Positions 39,263 to 52,366 of a stretch of 64,000 nucleotides of DNA are shown here, piece after piece. The translations under genes were made by a program, and so were the position numbers. Origin of the DNA: Myrica gale (lineage: Eukaryota; Streptophyta; Magnoliopsida; Fagales; Myricaceae); contig OZ005600.1 in NCBI GenBank assembly GCA_963930655.1, positions 1,987,501 to 2,051,500 on the forward strand, in the 5' to 3' direction. Positions within the stretch are counted from its first letter, which is position 1. Each line of letters opens with the position of its first letter. The notes beneath the pieces were generated by a model. It did not search any database and was not told where the DNA came from. It was given only the letters and a program-made list of their open reading frames with translations.

Positions 39263-42200
39263 CTAAGTACAAAATGAATTTGCAAGCCCCATATGGTCCA
39301 CATGACCTTTAAACTGTTTTACCGGTAAACCTTTAGTCATGGGATCAGCAAGCATCAATTTAGTACTTATATGCTCTATAGAAACAACATGTCTCTTGAT
39401 GTTTTCTCTCACACTAAGATACTTGATATCTATGTGCTTACTCCAGCTTCCACTTTTATGATTCTTTGAAAAGAATACTGCCGCAGAATTGTCACATAAG
39501 ATCTTAATTGGTCTCTCAACAGACTCAATAATTTTGAGACCACTAACAAAATTTCTTAACCACAATGCCTGTGTAGTTGCTTCATAGCACGCAATAAACT
39601 CTGCTTCCATTGTAGAGGTATCAACTATAGTTTGTTTGCAACTTTTCCAGGATACGGCTCCTCCAGCAAAGAGAAAAATGTACCCTGATGTAGACTTTCT
39701 GCTATCTATACATCCAGCAAAATCTGAATCTGTATACCCAGACACTTCTAAATGGTCAACATGTCTGTAGGTCAAACTGTAATTCTTGGTTCCTTGTAAG
39801 TACCGCATGACCTTCTTTGCAGCTCTCCAATGCTCCAATCCAGGATTACTTTGGTATCTTCCCAGTATACCAACTGCTAATGCAATATCAGGTCTAGTAC
39901 AGACCTGAGCATACATCAAACTGCCGATTGCAGATGCATATGGTAAACCTTTCATTTGTTCTTGTTCCAATTCACTTTTGGGACATTGATCCAAACAGAA
40001 TTTATCCCCTTTAATGATGGGTGCTACACTAGGAGCACATTTGCTCATATCATATCTCTCTAAAACTTTTTCAATGTAGGTATTCTGAGACAGTTGTAAT
40101 ATTTTCTGTTTTCTGTCTCTATGAATCTCTATGCCAATGACATAAGAGGCTTCACCTAAATCCTTCATTTCAAAGTGTTTAGACATAAACTTTTTAGTTT
40201 CATATAGCAAACTCAAATCATTTGTTGCAAGTAAAATATCGTCTACATAAAGGACCAGAAAGATTACTTTACTCCCACTGACCTTAAGGTATATACATTG
40301 ATCCACAAGATTCTCCAAAAATCCGAATGAAGTAATAACTTTGTGAAATTTAATATACCACTGACGGGAGGCTTGTTTTAGTCCATATATAGATTTCTTT
40401 AATTTACATGCCTTCTGACTGTTATCACCAAACCCCTCAGGTTGTCTCATATACACCTCCTCCTCAAGATCCCCATTTAGAAAGGCTGTTTTCACGTCCA
40501 TCTGTTGTAGCTCTAAGTCAAAATGAGCTACTAATGCCATGATTATCCTAAATGAATCCTTCTTTGATACTGGAGAGAAGGTTTCATGATAATCTATGCC
40601 TTCTTTTTGAGTGAAACCCTTGGCTACAAGTCTGGCTTTATATCGTTCAACTTTACCGGAAGCTTCCCTTTTGGTTTTGTAAACTCATTTGCAGCCTATG
40701 GCTACAGCTCCCTTTGGTAAGTCAACAAGATCCCAGACTTGATTCTTTGCCATAGATTTCATCTCTTCCTTCATGGCATTAAACCACAACATGGAGTTAT
40801 CTCCATTCATGGCCTGTGAAAACGTATTTGGATCCCTTTTAGGTCCAACATCAAAGTCAGACTCTTTAAGGTATACAACATAATCACTAGGGATTGTTGA
40901 TTTCCTTATTCTAGATGACCGTCTTAATTCTACTTCCTCAACATCTTGCAGAGGTTGGGTAGACTCAGTCTGAACCTGTTCTGTATGAGTTGGCTCTTCT
41001 TGAACTGGTTGTGGTTCAGGATAATCAATTTGATCTTTCCTAAACACAAACATTCTTTCTCCAGAAGGAGAAGATTCAGACAACTCTTGTGCTTCTTTAA
41101 ATTCAACCTTTTGGGAATTTGCACTAGGTTCAATATCCTCTAAAAACTTAGCATTTCCTGATTCAACAATCCTAGTATTATGCGTAGGACAATAAAATCT
41201 AAATCCTTTGGAGTTTACTGGATAGCCGATAAAAAATCCGCTGGTTGTCTTTGGATCTAATTTCTTTATATTCGGATCGTAAATCCTCACTTCAGCAGGA
41301 CAACCCCATATGTGTAAGTGATTTAAACTAGGTTTCCACCCATTCCATAACTCAAAAGGTGTCTTTGGGACAGCCTTGGATGGAACCCTATTTAAGATAT
41401 ACACAGCAGTTTTTAAAGCTTCACTCCATAGATATTGAGGGAGACTAGAATTACTAAGCATACTCCTTACCATGTCCATAAGTGTGTGATTCCTTCTTTC
41501 TGCTACACCATTTTGTTGTGGTGTACCAGACATTGTGTATTGAGCAACAATGCCTTCCTCTTCAAGGAATTTCGCAAATGGACCACTCATTTGTCCTTTT
41601 TCTGTGTACCTTCCATAATATTCTCCACCTCTATCAGATCTTACGATCTTGATTTTCGTTTCCTTTTGATTCTCTACTTCTGCCTTATAAGTCTTAAAGG
41701 CATTCAACGCCTCAGACTTTTCATCAATAAGGTAGATATACATGAAACGTGAATGGTCATCAATGAATGAGATAAAATATCTCTGACCATTGAAGCATGG
41801 AATAGGAAAAGGTCCACATAGATCAGTGTGTATGATCTCTAGAATCTTTGAACTCCTTCTGGCACCTTTAGTGGACTTGTTAGTCTGCTTTCCCTTTATG
41901 CAGTCTATACAAGTGCCAACGTCAGAAAAATCAAGAGTTTGTAAGACTCCGTCATTTGCCAACCTTTTGATTCGCTCAATGGAGATATGTCTCAATCTCC
42001 TATGCCATAACAAACCGGAATTCTCATTTATAAGCCTTCTCTTTATGCCAATAGTATGTATTGACAAACAATTATTCTCAAAGTTGAGATCTAATTCAAT
42101 TTTGTAAAGACCATCAATTTTTATTCCACCACCAACAACTTGATTATTTCGAAATAAACTGAAAGCTGAATTTATAAAATAAAAACCATAACCCAATACA

Positions 42201-43187
42201 TCAAGTTTTGAAATTGAAATTAAATTCCTTGAAAAGTTTGGAATAAAAAATACATCTTCAAGATCTAAAATAAATCCAGTCTTCAAAATTATTTTGTAAG
42301 TCCCAACCGCTTCTACACTTGAGAATAATTTTTTTCCAGAGTAAACTCGTTGTTCACTTCTTTTCGGCTTCCTTGTTGTGAGAAAACTCTGCAATGTATT
42401 CACAATGTGGATTGTAGAACCAGAATCAATCCACCAAGTATTGCAAGGAGCTTCAACAACTAAAAATTCATGACAAACAAGAGAGAGGAATATACCTTTC
42501 TTCTCAAGCCACTTTAGGTACTTTTGGCAATCATTCTTCATGTGTCCTTTCTTCTTACAGAAGAAACAAGTATCCTTAGTGCCATTAATCTTAATTGGCA
42601 CCTTGTTCTCCTTCTTGAAGTTGTGGACAACCTTGTCTTTCTTGGTCTTCCCCTTAGCACGAGAAACAAAGTGAGAACTCTCAGGTTTCTCGAGTTTCAG
42701 CCTCTCTTCCTCTTGAACACACATAGTCAATAAATCATTCACTGACCATTTTTCCTTATGTGTGTTGTATGATATTTTAAAGGGACCATACTCATTTGGT
42801 AGAGAGTTCAAAATTAGATGAACCAAGAATGAGTCAGGAATTTCAACTTCCAGAGTTTTTAATTGAGATGCAATGTCTCTCATCTCCATTATGTGCTCAC
42901 GCACACTAGTTGAACTCTTTATTGATTTGCTTGACAGCTTTCTCATCAGGGTGCTGGCTAATGCCTTTTTCAGAAGCAACAAATTGCTCTTCTACGGACT
43001 TTAAAAAATCCTTAGCTTTAATGCATTCAGGGATAGAACCCCTAATGCTCTTGATGATGTGAGATTTAATGAACATCAAACTGAGACGATTTGATCGCTC
43101 CCATTGTTCATAAACATAAATCTCCTGTGGCGTACTTGATTCCGTGATAGTGGGTTCCACCACACGGAGCGCTTCATCTAATTCCAT
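39263..43187 (-). pseudogene. Copia gag-pol, broken by a frameshift and a stop
   Basis: The frame opens with MELDEALRVVEP near 43187 (Gag). A frameshift near 42965-42980 shifts the rest of Gag into the frame of 42982-40685. That part holds a CCHC zinc knuckle ([14 protein letters not shown]), the protease site (WWIDSGST), the integrase zinc region ([11 protein letters not shown]) and the integrase core with its Asp, Asp and Glu landmarks ([26 protein letters not shown]). A TGA at 40685-40687, where Copia polyproteins have Trp, ends this frame. The same frame resumes to 39263 with reverse transcriptase (YVDDILLA) and RNase H (DSDFAGC, STMEAEF). Both lesions are described only; other domains look intact. 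Confidence 0.92.
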
Positions 43188-43208
43188 ACACCCCAGAGTG
43201 AAAAGCAA

Positions 43209-45340
43209 ATTTTACTTTCAGTCAGCAAAATTATCACCACTTAGCATTGGAACACGCAACGAACTATCAATTAGGGAAGAATAAATAACTGCAATATAAC
43301 ATAAAACTACTTAATTGCTATGAATTGACCTTATTTAAATCAATCAATGTCAATTTAATAGTAAATTTCGACTTACCTGTGGGCAAAGGTTGCATATGCA
43401 TGAAATTTACTATTTATTATTAAATCTAACAATTTTAAATATTAAGAATAAAATTCTCCGTACCTGTGGGCCTAAGAAAATTTTATTGTTAATACAAAAT
43501 TTATTATTTTAATCTAACTAAGTCACAAAATTAAAAAATTTCCCTGCGGGGAAAGTAATCAATTTTATAATTTAGTTACCACACAGATATTAATTTCTCT
43601 TTATGAAGTTCATATATTAATCTTGATGTAATCATCAATATAAAATTGGGATGCTGTGGCTCTCCGAAAATCATTATGATAATTACGACTTCATCAATAT
43701 CCGTCAACTTTATAGATGTCTAATCTTAATCCAAGAATAAAAAATGAAACAATCTTTAAGGTGAGACAATAGTATTTTCTAAAACACAAGCAGGGGAGCT
43801 CCCAGGTAAGTGAGGTAGGTCTGAGGACCTTTAAATACCAAGACTTGCCTTAGCCAGAACTGTCTCTGACCTGTATTCTTCGATCATACCCCATATTCCC
43901 ACCAACCTTAGTAGGTTCATTTTAATCATGCTTGGTCTAGGCATCAAACATTTTATGCATGATCAATCTATCTATATAATTAGATTTTTCATATAATAAA
44001 TCAAGCATAAATTTAATATTTCTAGAATGGAATCAATTAAACATTGAACATCATAATAATTCTAGAAATTAATGCAAGCATAAAAGTAAATTGATATTTC
44101 TAGAATATAATCAATTAAACATTGAACATCATAATAATTCTAGAAATTAATGCAAGCATAAAATAAACTAATATTTCTATAATTTAATCAATTAAACATT
44201 GAAGATCCAAATAATTCTAGAAATTAATGCAAGCATAAAAGCATAAAAGTTTTTTTTTTTTTTTTTTAAATTAAAAAAAATTAAAAAATAAAAATAATAT
44301 AATCTGCCGGTCCGGTCCAGTCCGACCGGACCGGTTCGGTCCATACCGCAGCCCGCCCATGCGGGTCGCCTGACCCGATCCATTCGGGTCAGGACTTTCG
44401 GGCTTCAAGGGCCTTGTGCTGACCCAATGGTCAGTCCAGCCCATCTGCTCAGATGCAATTCGGGCCTCAAGGCCCTTGGGCTGACCCAATGATCAGCCCA
44501 TCGGACAAGTAAATTGGGCTGACCGGGTAGGAAACCCTACCCGGATAACCGGGTCCATGACCCAGTTTCTATTAACACAGACCCGATGGTCTGTGTTTCT
44601 ACTCGGGTGCTGCGGCAGCTACTGCCGCCGCAGCTCCTGAGCTCGGCATGGCGTCCCAATGGACGCCGCCGCACGCCCCGGCGACGAGAAGGCCGTGAGC
44701 CTCTCGTCGTCGGCAGCCTTTGAAGGCCACGAGTTTTAACCCGTGGCTGGGAGAGGAGGATTTCCTCCTCTCCGGCCACCTGCTGCCGCACGGAGGGTCA
44801 CCTCCTCCGGTGACTCTTCATCTTTTCTTTTCAAGAATCAAAACACATGAATTTTTTTTACGATTCCGATGAACCGAAACACAAGGTTTTCTAAGATTTT
44901 CAAGAACATTTTTCATAATCAAAACCCAACCTATACGGGTTTTTTCAAAAAAAAAAATGTTTTGTTGTTCTCTTTGTTTCTAAACTAACAGAAATAGCAT
45001 GTAAACAAAGATAATTTTTCTTTAAACTAAAATTCAACCCAAAGACATATTGCAGAACAAAAAACATAAACTTTAATACTTTAATTGACCATCGGTCAAA
45101 AGTGTTTTGCAGTTCTACAAACATGTATTGCCTAGTCAAAATAAGCAAGAAAACATAGGCAATGTTGTAAACTTTAGATGACCGAATTGTTTTAGAAGAT
45201 GGTATAAAACATAGTACAAAACCGGTCAAGAAATAAAAAATTCTTTTGAAACACTGGTACAGAGAACCTTTAGTTCTTGATTCAAGCGACAATCTGAATT
45301 TAATCAGTAGATCGCTTCACTGAACAAGAAGCTTGAAGGA
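43209..45340 (-). other. Long 5' leader of the Copia element
   Basis: About 2.1 kb of non-coding leader between the primer-binding site and gag. It contains a three-unit tandem repeat (44015-44246), an A/T homopolymer block (44249-44302) and an unusually GC-rich block (44305-44830) with no clear protein homology. Short frames in it have no recognisable domain. Confidence 0.7.
44015..44246. repeat. Three tandem repeats of about 77 bp in the Copia leader
   Basis: Units begin near 44015, 44093 and 44170, each containing atatttctag, attaaacattgaa and a conserved segment ending attaatgcaagcataaa. The third unit is the most diverged. Confidence 0.85.
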
Positions 45341-45354
45341 TGGCTCTGATACCA
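45341..45354 (-). other. Primer-binding site for initiator Met tRNA
   Basis: Minus-strand TGGTATCAGAGCCA two bases inside the 5' LTR, complementary to the 3' end of plant initiator methionine tRNA. Confidence 0.93.
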
Positions 45355-45356
45355 CA

Positions 45357-45864
45357 TGTAACAGTAAAATCACAATCAATCAATTCAATTGTGAATGCAG
45401 CGAAATAAAACATCAGGATCTTTACCTCCAGCCATCTTGCTCAGCACTCGAATAGAATCTCTGCAGAGTAACTTTATGAATATGAAGTATTTTAGTGAGG
45501 CTCTTCCAACCTATGCCTATGCCTTACAGAGAATGTCTTAGATGGTATACACAGGCCTCTTATTTATAGGCTAGGTCAGGGACCCTCAATCTGTTGTAGA
45601 TTTGAATTTGTTCCTTCCATCATGGTAATTCAAATTCAAAATCAAATAGCAAATTCAAATTCAAAATCAAATAGCAAACTTTATCTAATTGGTTACAATT
45701 TGAATTCCAATAAGAAAATCAAATTGCAATCTTTATCCAATTAGTTCTAAATTTGAATCTGCTACAGATTCCATAATCTTATTTTAACTGACACCATAAT
45801 CTTTAAAACTTGAAAAGATTATTTACATATGTCAATTAGGTCACCTTAAGGAAATTTTCTAACA
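45357..45864 (-). repeat. 5' LTR of the Copia element
   Basis: 508 bp, TGT...ACA. The minus-strand TATAAATA at 45561-45568 is the likely element promoter. The LTR lies immediately downstream of, and in the same orientation as, the ABCB gene, so its transcription stop signals could serve that gene. Confidence 0.95.
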
Positions 45865-45881
45865 AACGGGTTATCGCAACT

Positions 45882-48800
45882 TTAGTTGTGTGGGCGGCTA
45901 CCATCTGTTGGTGTCCTTTGGAGACTGATCAGCGAGTAGTAAGCTCCACTAGGTCCCTTCGCTAATAGAGAAGAATGAGTCCCCTTCTCCACTACCTTCC
46001 CCTTATCCAACACAGCAATCGTATCACAATTTTGTATGGTGCTCAATCTGTGTGCCACCACCACGCTCGTCCTCCCAACCATCACTCGCTCGAGTGCGTC
46101 TTGCACTAACTTCTCTGACTGGCTATCAAGCGCGCTGGTCGCCTCATCCAACAGAAGCACCGATGGGTTTTTCAGTATGGCCCGGGCTATTGCAATGCGT
46201 TGCTTTTGTCCGCCAGAAAGTTGCACGCCTCTGTCACCGCACAAAGTTTCGTACCCTTCCTTTAGGCCAGCGATGAAATCGTGAGCATTGGCTAACCTAG
46301 CAGCCTCGATGATCTCTGTTTCGTCGACTTTATCAGAAGATCCGTATGTTATGTTCTCTCTAATGGTGCCAGCAAATAGAGATGGCTCTTGGCTAACGAG
46401 TGCAATGTGCTTCCTCAAGGACCTAAGTTGATAGGACTTTATATCTCGACCATCAATTTTCACCATACCATTCAACGGATCATAGAATCTTTCAATTAAT
46501 CCTATAATGGTTGATTTTCCGGACCCACTTTGACCCACCAAAGCAGTTGACTTCCCAGCTTCTATGCTGATGGAGAAGTCTTTGAAGATCACGAGGTCAG
46601 GCCTTGCTGGGTATGCAAAATCCACCTTACGCATTTCCACTCGACCTATTATTTTCTCGGGTTGGTAACTTTCGTGATCTTCGGGCTCAATTTTCGTGCA
46701 TCGATCAAGAACCGCAAAGACTGACCCAACAGCATCTGAGCCCCTAGCAAGGTCGGAGGTCATGCTTCCGGCGTCGGCTATGACGCGGCCAGTGCTTACC
46801 AAGACCATGAAGGTCTCAAAGAGTGCTTTAGATGTGATATATCCCTTGGAGATAAGCTTGCCGCCGTACCAAAAGTCTAAAGCCCATGTTGCACTTGAGA
46901 GACTTTGAGAAAGTCCAAGCCCAATACCTGCATACCACGATTGTCTTAAGCTCTCTTGACGCGGGCCTTCCTGGGCCTTTTCAAGCATGTTCAGGATTCG
47001 GTCTTGGGAAGAAAAAGCAGTGACAGTTCTGAGGTTTGTAACAGCTTCAGCTGCGAGCTTGCTGCTTTCATCTTGAGCTTTGATGGCCTTACTGGACATG
47101 CTTTTGAGTAGGACACGCCTGGTGTAAAAGCAAACTATGATGATCGGCTGGACAGCAATCATGACGACGGCAAGTCTCCATGCAATGACTAATCCCAAAG
47201 TGCAGGCTACAGATACAGCTGAGAAGGTTTGGACAACGAGCGTCATTCTGTCACCCACTAAAGATCTCACCTGCCAAATTAATAGCAAAATGGCATTATC
47301 CCGTTGGACCATTACATACATAAGTTGTATAATGTTTCTCCAGCAAGATTTGTATACTCGGTGTGAGTGAATGGGCTACCAAGTCTTAACATATGGATTC
47401 AAGGGTTGGCACTTAGATGTCAAGTGTATCACCAAAGCGCTCAGTAACTTGGGGAAAAACCAAGCCTACCACCCAAGTAGGGGCTTGAGTGCTGTAACCA
47501 TACCAGAAGAACGATACATTTGTCCTTCAAGGTCCAGGTAGAAGTCTTAACATAGTGCTTAGTGCCATTTTCACAGTTCAATGTATCTTGGACACACGTT
47601 TTAGTTGCAACATATACATGCTTTGCCATTAGGATTAAGGAAAACAAATATTCTTAAAACCTTATATAGAGCTAAATGGAAGAAGTTAAACTAGTAATCA
47701 AGTCGTATTAAATTCCAATGAAAACCATGACCAATGCTAATTAATCAAGTTATATTATATGTAATTAATGTATTGACAATATACCTACAAAAATAAAATT
47801 AATTAACAGGGTCAAACCTGGTGACTACTGTCATGTGAACCCACCTGCACATCTCATGCTTATAGAGATGTCGACAAAATGTTCTACTAACCAAATCAAT
47901 TAGTTTTGGGGTAGAGGACATGGTAACCAACAAAAACCAAAAAACAAAACACGAAACGGGGGCTTCAGAAGTGCTTGATTTTTAGAAAGTAGAAGAAAAG
48001 TATACGTACCATATTGGCATCTTTAGCAAGCCTAGAGCAAATAGCACCACTGGAATTCTCGTCCTGATCAAACCATCCAACTTCAAAAGTGAGTATCTTG
48101 GAAAGCATCCTCTCTCTAATCCTTTTTGTCAAGTACTCTCCCATGTACGCAAAGTTGTAATGCTGGATGATATTAATCAGCAGCGAGACCACGGCCAACC
48201 CAAGAAAACAAAGCGAGTAAATCCTTGTTTTGTCCTTTATCTCCTCATGGCTTTTCAGAAAATATACCGATATCATGGATCCCATAGCAAAGGAATACAT
48301 TGGCTGAACCGCACCAAACAATAGAGCACCCGAACACCCTAAGCATGCTTGCTTCCATTCTGGGAAATTCAAAGCTAACAATCTTCGAAATGATGGCACT
48401 GGGAATATCTTTTCCTCTACGCTGTCTTCCCCTGTAAATGAAGCCCTGCTTGATGCTACTGAGTTGGCAGAACTTGACCTACTCAATATAGAGAGCCTAC
48501 GGCTACTCATGTTGTTTATGTCGGGGTTTGATATAGAAGAAGTAGCATAATTGAATTCTTCTGGAGCTTTCTGTTTCACGGTTTGTTGAAGGCGAACAAG
48601 GGAAGTGTAAAGGCCATCTTCTTTTTGGATCAAGTGGTTGTGAGACCCTGTCTCCATGACTTGGCCATTTTGGACCACAGCAATTACATCAGCATTACAA
48701 ATAGTGGACAGGCGGTGAGCAATGACAATGGTGGTGCGCCCAACAGTGGCCTTGTCAAGGGCTTCCTGGACAACACGTTCCGATTCTGAGTCTAATGCGC

Positions 48801-51424
48801 TTGTGGCTTCGTCAAGGAGAAGGATTCTGGGCTTTTTTATTATTGCTCGCGCAATGGCAATCCTCTGCTTCTGCCCTCCAGACATTTGAACGCCTCTCTC
48901 ACCAACCTGTTCATATGTTTTTCTTTATCTTTAGCTTCACGTTTTAGTACTGAGTATTTGGAAAGGCTCTTGACAAATGAGATAGATTTTATGTCATTTG
49001 AAAATAAAAATGAGACACGGGAACTTAAAATTAAGAAAATACCGATAAAGAACCATTGTTGTCTTTTTAACAATTATTGTGTGCCAGAAATCTGCGACGG
49101 AATTTTTTTTAGTGAACATCTTTTCTTTTCTTTTTTTTCTAAGCAGTGAACATCTTTTCATGTCAATATTGTAGAGACATATATGCAAGAAAGGTTCACC
49201 AAATTGGTGGTTGTCATCCGCACAATGATTTCACGAGTACCAAGTGGGGTAGCACGGGAAAGTTTTCCATCTTAAAGTTTCAATGAATTAATAGTGCCGC
49301 TAGAAAAAGAAAAAAAGAATAAATACTGCAGCTAGAAAAAGAAAATAAAGTACAATTGAATAAAACAACGACACGAAAAACATGCTGCTTTGCGGTGTTT
49401 CATGAGCTTTTGTTACGGACAAGTAGAACTAACCTGGGTATCATATCCCTGGGGCAGTTGACATATAAAATTATGAGCATTAGAAGCTTTGGCAGCTTCC
49501 ACAACCTCCTCCGTCGTCGCATCCTCCTTGCCGAAAAGTATGTTCTCCTTAATGCTGGTTGCGAACAGAGCTGGCTCTTGGCTCACCAAACCCATCTGGG
49601 ACCTTACCCACTTGAGCTGCAACTTGTCAATGGCAACCCCATCAAGAAGTATCTCTCCCCCAAGTGGGTCATAAAACCTCTCCAACAGTGCTATCACTGT
49701 GGATTTTCCTGAGCCACTCCCACCCACCAAAGCCACAGTCTTTCCTGGCCGAATCTCTAAGCAGAAATCCTTCAAGATAATGCTCTCTGGTCTCGACGGG
49801 TACGCGAATTTGACATGTTTGAATTCCACGTTGCCGGTGACATTCTCCAAAATTTCCCCATCCACGCTGTCGGAATCAATCTTGGGGACTCTCTTTATCA
49901 CCTCCAATATACGTTCTCCAGCTGAAGTTGCTTCAGAGAAGTACTTCAAGTTGGATAAACCAGCACCTAATGCTCTGTTCAACAAGAAACAGAAAAACCT
50001 GATGTCGATAGCGAATATTAAAAAATTATAAACTTCGGTGTAATAGTTTGTCAATTCTTTTAGAAAAGTTTCCCATTTGGGATTTAAAAAATGAATTAAG
50101 CTCAGATTATCAGATTGATTGAGTAAACAAAAGGCATATTTTCTTACAATCCACCAACGGCAACGGCGGCGCCAACAACGAATACAGTGCCACCTTGGGC
50201 GCCATGGTACATGACCATTCTGCTACCGTAGTAAGCCATGAAAGACCAAATAGCAAAAACAACACCATTGCTTCCGATGGCCAAGCCTTTGGCCAAGCCC
50301 TGCCTCAACCCCAACTTCACCGAACCTTCTAGAGCAGCAGAGAACGCTGCCATTGTCTTGTTTTCTCCAACAAAAGCATAAACCGTTCTGATAGAAGATA
50401 TTGCCTGCTCTGCTATTGTACCGGCTTGATTATACTCTTCCCTGATCTTCCTTGCCAGTCCCATCAGAGTTCTGCCGTACATCAGACCAGGAATTACAAG
50501 AAGCACAATGAATGGGAACCCCACAATAGCTAGTCTCCATAGCAATAAGAACGCCGCTATATAGCTTCCAATGAACATAGAAGCGTTCATCAAAAAATTT
50601 GGTACCTGATTCGAAATTGGGATCATCGTGTTTAGAACAGAAAAAGAAGAAGAATAAATTATAAAGAATCATAGTGGTTTAAATAACTAATTCAAAGTTA
50701 ATAAAATTTACTCGAGGAGCACCTTTTCACTTATAACGTCTTGGATGACAAGGCTGTCATTAGACACACTTGTTATGACCTCGGATGTGCTTGTCACATG
50801 CAAATCGAAGTAACCCACGTCTTGCCGGAGCACTGCCTTCAAATATCTGGCTCTCATTCTTGCGGCTTGTCTCTCACCAGTTCTTGTCCAACAAAAACCC
50901 TCTGAACAAAAGAAGAGAAAAGATTATTGGCACATATAATTTTTTTTCCTGATCATTTAGCATCCACCGTTTAATATATACTAAATTATAGGTACACGCA
51001 CAAAACAAGTCAATAACCATTATCAGAGTGCAACCCACCTAGGAAACAAGCTACGAACGATCCACAAGCCAAGTACAACATAGCCACTGCATTCTGTCAC
51101 CCACAAAACCAAACCAGTTAGCTTTAATTTGCGTTGTGTGCGTTTGCACAGGTCCTGCGCGAGCCCCTGAGAGGAAAGAGAGATATATACCCTATTGATA
51201 TTACGTTGAAAGCTTTCTGCCAACGATATTGACGCACCGCCGATATTGTTCATCAAGCGGCTACTGATAAACAACACCAGCGGTGTAGAGATCCCATCAC
51301 CCATTGACCCGAGGAACCCAAGAGCCATCAACCACAAGTCGACAGAGTCCGCATGCATGAATATGGTGCGTATAGAACCCTTTCTGACGTTCTTCATGAC
51401 TTCACCGCTTTCTTTCCGTCCCAT
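45882..51424 (-). CDS. ABCB15-like: Full-length ABC transporter, subfamily B (ABCB15-like), 7 exons
   Basis: Coding exons on the minus strand are 51424-51191, 51093-51039, 50901-50723, 50605-50148, 49974-49434, 48906-48010 and 47270-45882; phases agree and the product is 1250 aa. Exons 2-6 have exactly the same lengths as in the gene at 27091-32796, which shows tandem duplication. NBD1 has Walker A at about 393-401, MSGGQ at 497-501 and Walker B at 517-522. NBD2 has Walker A at 1034-1042, LSGGQ at 1139-1143 and Walker B near 1159-1164. Two sets of transmembrane helices flank them. All motifs are intact. It should be a plasma-membrane exporter of unknown substrate. A Copia element begins 17 bp after its stop codon, replacing nearly all of its 3' UTR. 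Confidence 0.96.
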
Positions 51425-51605
51425 TTTCACACAATTTCTGGGAAACAAGCAACAGTCAGATTTGCCTAGAAAGAAAAAAAAAAAGGCAACAGCCAGATTC
51501 CCAGAGCAGTCAGGTAGCTGTTGCTGCCCTTTCGTTGGTTACAAGAAGTCTAAGAACCACCTCACAAGTCACAACCCAGTAAGGAAACAAAATAACTACG
51601 TCTCC

Positions 51606-51613
51606 TTTATATA
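51606..51613 (-). promoter_or_regulatory. Candidate TATA box of the second intact ABCB gene
   Basis: TATATAAA on the minus strand, about 180 bp upstream of the start codon at 51424. Its position is comparable to the TATA box of the paralogue. Confidence 0.5.
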
Positions 51614-52366
51614 GGTGTGCCGTGTGCGTGAGACGGAATACACGTGGACAAGTACACGAACAAATGCTGAAAAGAAGGGCTGGTCAGCGCGTGGATAGCA
51701 CGTGGACAAATACAGTGCGTTCAAAATAAATTTGGGCAGGTGCGTGTAGTAAAAAACTGTCATGTAAAATAATGTTTTATAGATATTTATGTAAAAAAGA
51801 GATATGATTTGATATAATTATTTAATAAAAAATATTATAATAAAGTAAAATAATTTAAAAAATATTATAATTTAAAAAAATATATATTACAATTTATGTA
51901 AAAAATTATTAAAATTTGTATTAAATATATTTATATTTATATTTAATTTTTAAAATATTCTATAATAATTTTATGAATAAATTTGAGTCCTAATAAAAAC
52001 CAGCGTGCCCTTATATGAACAATTACGGAACCAGACGATCCTAGTGAACTTTAGAACCCACTGCAGAAGCGACATCATCCCCTCCAGGGACCAGGACTGC
52101 GATTGTACGGTACACTAAAAAATATTAAAATTCTTAGGCTGCGCTTGTTTAGTCTCGAAAATATTTTTAGCTTCTTTTGCGTTCGGCAGAGAAGGAAGAT
52201 AGACGTCAAGGAAAGTGTCAAATTAGTCAAACGAAAATTTTATCCTGTGACATTGAAAATGATCACTTTTCAAACGGTTCAATTGTTTACCAATCTTTTT
52301 CATCTCTAATTTTGGTTAATTCAAAGCACTCGCTTACCTCCACCGTGCACAAGGGGTAAATCTAGA

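Larger units (their letters stand above)
38418..45864 (-). mobile_element. Complete Ty1/Copia LTR retrotransposon
   Basis: A 7447-bp element on the minus strand with two 508-bp LTRs (TGT...ACA), a 5-bp target duplication aacgg at 38413-38417 and 45865-45869, a primer-binding site for initiator Met tRNA and a polypurine tract. The coding order gag, protease, integrase, reverse transcriptase, RNase H is diagnostic of Copia. The LTRs differ at only 3 positions (two in the ttaagg/tcatgg segment, one in ttctat/ttccat), so insertion was recent. The coding region carries one frameshift and one in-frame stop, so this copy is probably not autonomous as it stands. Confidence 0.97.

Noticed and set aside
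44537-44791. 84-aa Arg-rich frame in the Copia leader
   Set aside because: It sits in a GC-rich non-coding leader without a domain; a captured gene fragment cannot be excluded but nothing supports a protein.
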